From Mycolicibacterium tusciae JS617 (lineage in GTDB: Bacteria; Actinomycetota; Actinomycetes; Mycobacteriales; Mycobacteriaceae): DNA of 64,000 nt. The notes beneath the pieces were generated by a model. That model was not told the origin of the DNA. It saw only the letters and a list, made by a program, of their open reading frames with translations, and searched no databases. Positions 59,232 to 64,000 of this stretch are shown here, in pieces. The number at the start of each line of letters is the position of its first letter. Within the stretch, counting starts at the first letter, position 1. Made by a program: the position numbers and the translations under genes. The stretch covers positions 5,103,837 to 5,167,836 of the forward strand of contig NZ_KI912270.1 in NCBI RefSeq assembly GCF_000243415.2, written 5' to 3'.

Positions 59232-60703
59232 CACCAATCCTCCGTAAGGCTCAGCGGAGCCCGCTTGGCGGGCCAACTCGCTCGAATTTCCTTTCCTGCG
59301 GCGGGGTCATCGCCGTCGACAGGGAACTGGGCGAGGCCACTGCCACCGAGCGCAAGCAGATTCTCGTGCAGCCAACGGGTGGTCGACCCTTGACGACACC
59401 AGTCCTCAATGAGAGGCAGCGGGTCGCGCACCGCGATGTGGACGTGGCCGTCGCGGATTTCGCCAGTGACCGACACCTCGCCTCGAGCACCCTTCATCGC
59501 CTGCCCCACGTTGACGAGCAATGCGGTGATGAGGGTGCGCGCCGTCTCGTAGTTGTCGGACGTCAGATCGTCCAAACGAATGTCCACGGCCAGCTTCAGC
59601 GCCCCGTCCGAGCCACACTTGTCGGCGATTCCCGCCAGGGATGGCCGCTCCCCCTGGCTCACCCACTGCTCATGATCGACGGCCTCGGACATCAGGCTGA
59701 TCAGGGGTGCCAGCGCGGCGGCCTTGACCTGTAACTCGGCGGGCACCTCTGCGTTGCGCGCCAGCGCCCGGTTAAACACCCGAATATCGGTATAAGTGTT
59801 GTGAAAATCCTTGGCCAGCAGTTCTTTCGCTGATCGCTGAATATCGGGCAACAGTTCGCTGCTGGCGCGCAACATGCGTTCGTAGTCCCGCAGTTTCATG
59901 CCGATCACGGTCGGGAACAGACACGTTGCCCAGGCCAGCGGCACCATCTCCGGCGCCCACCGCTGCCCCACGATCGAGCCGGCGACGATGGCGGTCATCA
60001 GCACTCCGATGATCAGCCAGGCATGCGGTCGCACCGTGTGGAAGATCCGGTACGGCAGCGACGGGGACATGTGCGCCGAGTAGTGCGTCGAGTCGGTGAG
60101 GAAGCTGAGAATGGCCGATGTCCCGTACGCCGCGGCAGCAGCGAGCGCCAATACCTTGACCCAACTCGGTTCACCCGGGCCCGCGAAGTAGCACACGGCA
60201 ACGATGTTGCACGGGACTGCGACCACACCGATGACACCGGTGACATTGACCAGCGTGCGGCTGTGGGCTTTTTCGGCGATGTCCACCAAGGGTTTCAGGG
60301 CACGCACCCGGGTGGTCTCCGGCGTCGCCAATTGGAAGTTCAGGACGATTTCGAGTACCACCTGGATTCCGGCGGGTACCAGCAGCAGGAACGTCATCCA
60401 CGAGGTACCGGGTGCCAGACTCAGGGGCAACGCCGTGAGCACGAGTAGCGCGCCCCTCGTGACGAACGCGCGTATCTGGTCGTACGCCCGTATGCGCACC
60501 GTGGTGACGTCACACGCCCAGTGCGACATCGGCGCTGGCGCGTACATATCGCGGACGATCTGACGCCAGGGATTGGTAGCCCGTTCCAGCCCAGGGAACA
60601 GGTCGACGCCGGCATACGGGTCGTCCACTTCCATCGTCTCCGCTGCGACCTCAGCCGTCACTTCTGTATCTCCCCCATCGTTGCCCTCGGGTTGCGGATT
60701 CAT
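59231..60703 (-). CDS. Membrane histidine-kinase-like protein
   Basis: The 490-residue protein has about six membrane helices (residues 75-270). A dimerisation helix with a candidate phospho-His (KDFHNTYTDIRVFN, about 310) follows, then a weak HATPase-type domain. The domain has an N-box-like ALLVNVGQAMKG and a DGHVHIAVRDPLP strand-turn, but no clear G boxes. It may be a degenerate or very divergent kinase. It is cotranscribed with the receiver-like gene and the hydrolase. Confidence 0.55.
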   Translation of the reverse strand: MNPQPEGNDGGDTEVTAEVAAETMEVDDPYAGVDLFPGLERATNPWRQIVRDMYAPAPMSHWACDVTTVRIRAYDQIRAFVTRGALLVLTALPLSLAPGTSWMTFLLLVPAGIQVVLEIVLNFQLATPETTRVRALKPLVDIAEKAHSRTLVNVTGVIGVVAVPCNIVAVCYFAGPGEPSWVKVLALAAAAAYGTSAILSFLTDSTHYSAHMSPSLPYRIFHTVRPHAWLIIGVLMTAIVAGSIVGQRWAPEMVPLAWATCLFPTVIGMKLRDYERMLRASSELLPDIQRSAKELLAKDFHNTYTDIRVFNRALARNAEVPAELQVKAAALAPLISLMSEAVDHEQWVSQGERPSLAGIADKCGSDGALKLAVDIRLDDLTSDNYETARTLITALLVNVGQAMKGARGEVSVTGEIRDGHVHIAVRDPLPLIEDWCRQGSTTRWLHENLLALGGSGLAQFPVDGDDPAAGKEIRASWPAKRAPLSLTEDW

Positions 60704-60732
60704 GCGTTGACCATTCAATCCCGATATCGAGG

Positions 60733-60761
60733 GGCAGGGTCGTGAAATTCACGACCCTGCC
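60733..60761 (-). terminator. Perfect 14-bp stem at the end of the 61420 gene
   Basis: Arms 60733-60746 and 60748-60761 are exact complements around one A and include the stop codon of the Pr6Pr-type gene. No T tract follows, and the kinase gene starts 30 bp on. An attenuator or mRNA-processing hairpin fits best. Confidence 0.55.
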
Positions 60762-61420
60762 ACGTCAACTGCGCAATGCGCGACAGATCGCCTCGCGACC
60801 GCATGGTCGATGACGCCGAGAATGGCGCCCAGGAGGCCGACGAGGACGGCGAGCACGGCGACCGCCCCCGCCACCGTCGGCCAACCCACCGCCGCGGGCT
60901 GGAGGAACGGATACGGGATCATGTCCGAACCGAGGATGAGGGCCAGTACGTTCAGGCCCCCGATATAGGCCAGCGGCCACGAATAGGCCCACAACACCGC
61001 AATGCGGATCGAGTGCATGTTGCGCCGCAAGACGTAGTCGAGCGTGACGAGAATCGGGGCGACCGCGTGCATGAGGACCGTGGCGGTGCGGACGGGCAGA
61101 TCGTCGTGCGGCTGGAACCACGTGCCGGTCTCTGTGGCAGGGACGATAACGGCCGCGAACACCATCGCAGAAACCAGTACACCCACTACCGCGGTCAGTC
61201 GGGCACGCATCACACGCTCGCCCTGCCAACCCAGCAGACTGAACAAGGCAACCACAGCCGACAGAACCGCTGAATCGACGGTGAAGTACAGCAGCGGAAA
61301 GCGCGGGTCGGTGCCTTGGGTGAACTGGCAGATGACGGCGACGACCTGGATCACGACAATCGACACCGACAGCAACGTCAGATGACGCCGTGATGCACCA
61401 GGAACCTTCAGACTGCTCAT
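60749..61420 (-). CDS. Pr6Pr / FAR-17a-type membrane protein
   Basis: The 223-residue protein has six membrane helices. The loop QGTDPRFPLLYFTVDSAVLS and a later helix with a conserved His (LMHAVAPILVTLDYVL) are typical of Pr6Pr family proteins, a bacterial relative of FAR-17a/AIG1. Some relatives act on lipids, but the bacterial role is not established. It leads the kinase-receiver-hydrolase unit. Confidence 0.65.
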   Translation of the reverse strand: MSSLKVPGASRRHLTLLSVSIVVIQVVAVICQFTQGTDPRFPLLYFTVDSAVLSAVVALFSLLGWQGERVMRARLTAVVGVLVSAMVFAAVIVPATETGTWFQPHDDLPVRTATVLMHAVAPILVTLDYVLRRNMHSIRIAVLWAYSWPLAYIGGLNVLALILGSDMIPYPFLQPAAVGWPTVAGAVAVLAVLVGLLGAILGVIDHAVARRSVAHCAVDVAGS

Positions 61421-61682
61421 CGCCGGCCCAGGCTATCTGCCTCGGCGCGACCCTGCTGCACACTGAGGGCCAAGGCGCCGTAAAGGTCAAGGCTGGCGCG
61501 GGGCGTATGTCGGGAATTGCCGAGTAGACCAAATCGGTACGACGGCAGTCGCATTGCCCGCCTTCGCGACCGAAAAACGCCAACACGTGCTGCCTGGTGC
61601 CAGCAGTTTCGGTCGTGTGGGCAGCGCAGCCCAAGCCCGACATCGCTGACGACTTCCCAAGAGACGATGAGACAAGTCATCT
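61421..61682. other. Gap of 262 bp without a gene
   Basis: No frame or structure stands out between the Pr6Pr-type gene and the truncated gene on its left in transcription order. Confidence 0.4.
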
Positions 61683-62162
61683 CTACTTGCGCCCGAGTGT
61701 GGTTCCCGACGTTCCCATGTCATGGCTCAGTGTCTTGGCGAAACAGTGGTCTGCATCGAATCCCTGTTGTGTGCACCATTCGTTCGCCTGCTCCCCGCTC
61801 TGAAAAGGAAGACCAGCAACGGTCACCCACCAGGTGGGGTCTGAGAAGACCGGCCAGTCACCGGACCACACGAGCTGCGCCGTGGGAAACCTTTGCCGCA
61901 GGTCCATGTGCTCGCGCAGAATCTCTGGCGCCGACCAAGTGATCCCGTCAGCGACAAGTCCTGGGCGTTTCGCGCTGAGCTGTGGTTGCCAGACGTTTAG
62001 CAAACTAGCGTCGATGTGCGCCCGGTCGGCGGCAGCAAGATCGGCGAGGGCCGATTCAGACGCTGCATCGATAGTGCCTCCCTCGGGGGCACCGACCCGG
62101 CTGGCAGTGACATGGGTGGACGTCGAGTTAGTGCGAGTAGTTGTCGGGTGGTCGTTCCCCAA
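61683..62162 (-). pseudogene. Truncated secreted-domain gene
   Basis: The frame encodes a domain with WQPQLSAKRPGLVADGITWS, then LVWSGDWPVF, then WWVTVAGLPFQSGEQANEWC. I associate this with the extracytoplasmic C-terminus of mycobacterial Ser/Thr-kinase-like or secreted proteins. Here no signal peptide or membrane helix precedes it. The first start is a TTG six codons after a stop, so the front half seems lost. A stand-alone cytosolic domain is possible but unlikely. Confidence 0.5.
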
Positions 62163-62330
62163 CCGGACCTCACTATCTCAGATCGCGGTCCGGGGAGGCG
62201 TTCGTGTAGCCGGTGAACGAGAGCCTCCGTCATCGGGGGCTCTGCGATCATGCAGCAGATGGCCAGCAATATAGGGGTTCGATCGTACGGCGGCAACGGT
62301 CTGTACGGAACCCTATTGCCAATCCGGTCG

Positions 62331-62336
62331 TAACTA
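62331..62336. repeat. Short direct repeat left of the DDE insertion sequence
   Basis: TAACTA occurs here and again at 63910-63915, just outside the terminal repeats. The true target duplication may be 4-6 bp. Confidence 0.5.
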
Positions 62337-62421
62337 CTTCGACCTGAAAAAGTCTTTGCCGCTGAGGTGATGGTGAGTGGAGGGTGGCCGTCAGGCGCGG
62401 CTGGCTCGCTGAGGCGGTGCT

Positions 62422-63813
62422 TCATGCGGCGAGGGTGCCGATCTTGACGAGGTTGTGGGCGAAGACACCGTGTCCGCACCAGGTTCGGGCGCCGGCGAGG
62501 CCGGTGAGTTCGGTGCGGTTCCAGCCATAGCTACGCTTCATGTGATTGATCCGACCCTCTGATCCGGTGCGCCATTTCACCTTCTCGCGGAACGCTCGCC
62601 GGTGTTCGAACTCGCGGCGCGCCGCGGTGGGTTTGCTTTTGCGAGGGATCGCCACGCTGCGCACTCCGAGGTCGTGCAGGTCGCGTTCCACCGATGCCTC
62701 GCCGTAGCCGCGGTCGGCGGTGACCGCCCGGGGCGTGCGTCCGGTGCGGCTGGCGATCCGTGCGACCGCCGGGACCAGTTGCGGGGCATCCGGCGGGTTC
62801 CCCAGCTCGACGTTGTGGTCGAGGATGACCCCGTCGGCGTTGTCGACGATCTGGGCTTTGTAGCCGAACTCGACGGGCTTGCCCAGGCGTCCCTTGCGGA
62901 TCGGGCGGGCATCGACATCGTGCAGGCTCACCACCCGACTCGCCGACTCGGGCATCACCCCGGCCAGGCGGCTACGCGCCTGAGCCGCAACGCGTTGCGC
63001 GATGACCACGATGGTGTCCAGGTCGTTGATCGCCCGGTGCAGCCGACCCTTGCGCTGCCCGGTGGCCGTGCGCAACGCGCGTCGGGCGTTGCGGATCACC
63101 GCTTTGGCCTCACCCATGGCCTGTTCAGCGATGCCGGCCAGTTCACCGGTGATGCGACGCACCGCGGCTTGGGCCGCATCGCGCTGCTGCTCACCGCGCA
63201 GTTTCAGCTTCGCGGCGATCGAGCGGGCCCGCTGCCCAGCCGAGCGCCTCCGATCCCGCGACGGCGTGCGACTCGCGCCGCCAGCGGATTTGATCCGTGC
63301 CACGGTGCGGGCCATCGTGCCGATGGCCTTGGCCAACAGACCTGAATCGGTCGGATAAGCCACCGCAGCCTCGACCACAGTGGTGTCGGCGCGGACCTTG
63401 TCGGTACGCAGCAGTTTGGCTGCGGCCGCTCGGGCTAGCAGCGCCTCGTTGAGACCGGTGACGGCGCCGTCGCCGCAGCGGGTGGTGATCTTCATCAGTG
63501 TGGTCGGATGCGGCACCCGGGTACCGAACGGGATCCGGCAAAACCGTTGCCACGAGATCGAATCGGATACCTCCCGGCACAATGACTCGTAGCCCAGCCG
63601 GTACCGGAACTTCAGGAACATCAACCGAAGATAGGTCTCCATCGGGATCGACGGCCGGCCGATCCGAGCATCGAAATACGCCGCGAACGGTGCGAAGAAC
63701 ACCGGGTCGTCCAGCAGGGCATCCACCCGCTCCAACTCCACCGGCAACACCAACAACTCCGGCGGCAGGATCGAATCCCACAACGTCGGCTGGTCGTTTA
63801 CAGTACGAAACAC
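62422..63813 (-). CDS. DDE transposase with DUF772-like front
   Basis: The 463-residue transposase has an N-terminal DUF772-like region (about 50-110, GRPSIPMETYLRLMFLKFRY), followed by the catalytic residues. The first Asp is in VRADTTVVEA, the second in AVTADRGYGEAS and the Glu in TGSEGRINHMKR. A long helical Ala/Arg insertion (about 180-290) separates the first two. GTG 63813 is the start, and a near-perfect hairpin (63814-63857) lies directly ahead of it and could hold back translation. The gene looks intact and active. Confidence 0.82.
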   Translation of the reverse strand: MFRTVNDQPTLWDSILPPELLVLPVELERVDALLDDPVFFAPFAAYFDARIGRPSIPMETYLRLMFLKFRYRLGYESLCREVSDSISWQRFCRIPFGTRVPHPTTLMKITTRCGDGAVTGLNEALLARAAAAKLLRTDKVRADTTVVEAAVAYPTDSGLLAKAIGTMARTVARIKSAGGASRTPSRDRRRSAGQRARSIAAKLKLRGEQQRDAAQAAVRRITGELAGIAEQAMGEAKAVIRNARRALRTATGQRKGRLHRAINDLDTIVVIAQRVAAQARSRLAGVMPESASRVVSLHDVDARPIRKGRLGKPVEFGYKAQIVDNADGVILDHNVELGNPPDAPQLVPAVARIASRTGRTPRAVTADRGYGEASVERDLHDLGVRSVAIPRKSKPTAARREFEHRRAFREKVKWRTGSEGRINHMKRSYGWNRTELTGLAGARTWCGHGVFAHNLVKIGTLAA

Positions 63814-63857
63814 AATGACCTCGAATCCTTCTCACCAAGGGTTCGAGGTCATTGTCC
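63814..63857 (-). repeat. Hairpin directly ahead of the transposase start
   Basis: CAATGACCTCGAATCC and GGGTTCGAGGTCATTG pair with one mismatch around a 10-nt loop. Such hairpins protect insertion sequences from outside transcription by masking the start region. Confidence 0.55.
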
Positions 63858-63909
63858 CAGTTCAGGACCATCCAGACGCAAAGCCACGCCCGACTTTTTC
63901 AGGTCGAAG

Positions 63910-63915
63910 TAACTA
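63910..63915. repeat. Short direct repeat right of the DDE insertion sequence
   Basis: TAACTA, matching 62331-62336. The last 85 bp of the window hold no gene. Confidence 0.5.
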
Positions 63916-64000
63916 GGTACATTCCTTACCGCCACATTTTGTGGATGCGAGCACCACAGCTCAATGCACCTGACAGACGTCTCAGGGAGACGTCTATTCA

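Larger units (their letters stand above)
62337..63909 (-). mobile_element. Complete DDE insertion sequence, 1.57 kb
   Basis: Terminal inverted repeats begin CTTCGACCTGAAAAAGTC on the left and the exact inverse lies at the right end (up to 63909). One transposase gene fills most of the element. I place it in the IS5/IS1182/ISNCY range from the DUF772-like N-terminus of the transposase. Confidence 0.85.

Noticed and set aside
1..64000. CRISPR array or cas genes
   Set aside because: No regularly spaced short repeats and no cas-like protein were seen. Repeats present are promoters, transposon ends or gene duplications.

Overview
The window is high-GC actinobacterial DNA, and its gene content is mycobacterial: a complete ESX (type VII secretion) core with PE, PPE, Esx and Esp-type genes, a mycosin, leaderless genes and frequent GTG starts. 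The ESX locus has a TraG/VirD4-like coupling ATPase beside it and a large block of transposable elements after it. This suggests a conjugative mycobacterial plasmid or an integrated plasmid rather than a core chromosomal region. No tRNA, rRNA, CRISPR array, relaxase or replication gene was recognised.

Region 1 (1-32.3 kb) is almost entirely on the minus strand. In transcription order it holds two cell-wall hydrolases with near-identical front halves (32.3-30.0 kb). Next come a block of ESX-associated substrate and chaperone-type genes (EspC-, EspH-, EspB-, EspL- and EspK-like) and then eccC, PE, PPE, two esx genes, espG, eccB, an EspI-like ATPase, eccD, mycP and eccE. It ends with an extra mini EccC-like ATPase, a small putative DNA-binding protein, the conjugative coupling ATPase and small membrane or accessory proteins. 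The order resembles ESX-2/ESX-1 loci, but eccB has moved downstream of espG and no eccA is visible. Fifteen gaps in this region share one promoter architecture: an AAATT-type box, then a TANNNT -10 hexamer 27 bp after the box core, and usually a start codon only 6-7 nt after the -10. Two of the fifteen point to the + strand, one at an HTH gene and one at a hairpin-rich candidate small RNA.

Region 2 (32.3-45.0 kb) is a mobile-element scrapyard. After decayed sequence, an IS256-family element with an intact 8-bp target duplication has been hit twice, by an IS110-family element and by a Tn554-like transposon (two tyrosine recombinases plus a TnpC-like protein). The three pieces of the IS256 transposase still join in frame. 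Remnants of IS1380- and IS630-type elements and several small accessory genes follow.

Region 3 (45.0-61.4 kb) is a separate accessory module: a VirD4/HerA-like ATPase with a DUF5663/YbjN-like partner, a second DUF5663-like protein, a NYN-type nuclease, a LuxR-type HTH protein, an OmpA-domain lipoprotein and a four-helix membrane protein. A Sel1-like protein, a sigma-region-2-like protein, an alpha/beta hydrolase, a divergent receiver/histidine-kinase pair and a Pr6Pr-type membrane protein follow. Seven transcription units in its left part carry the same GGGGGATCSGT-type element upstream, which suggests joint control and makes this a candidate undescribed envelope-linked system.

The right end (61.4-64 kb) has a truncated secreted-domain gene and a complete DDE insertion sequence with terminal inverted repeats and short direct repeats.
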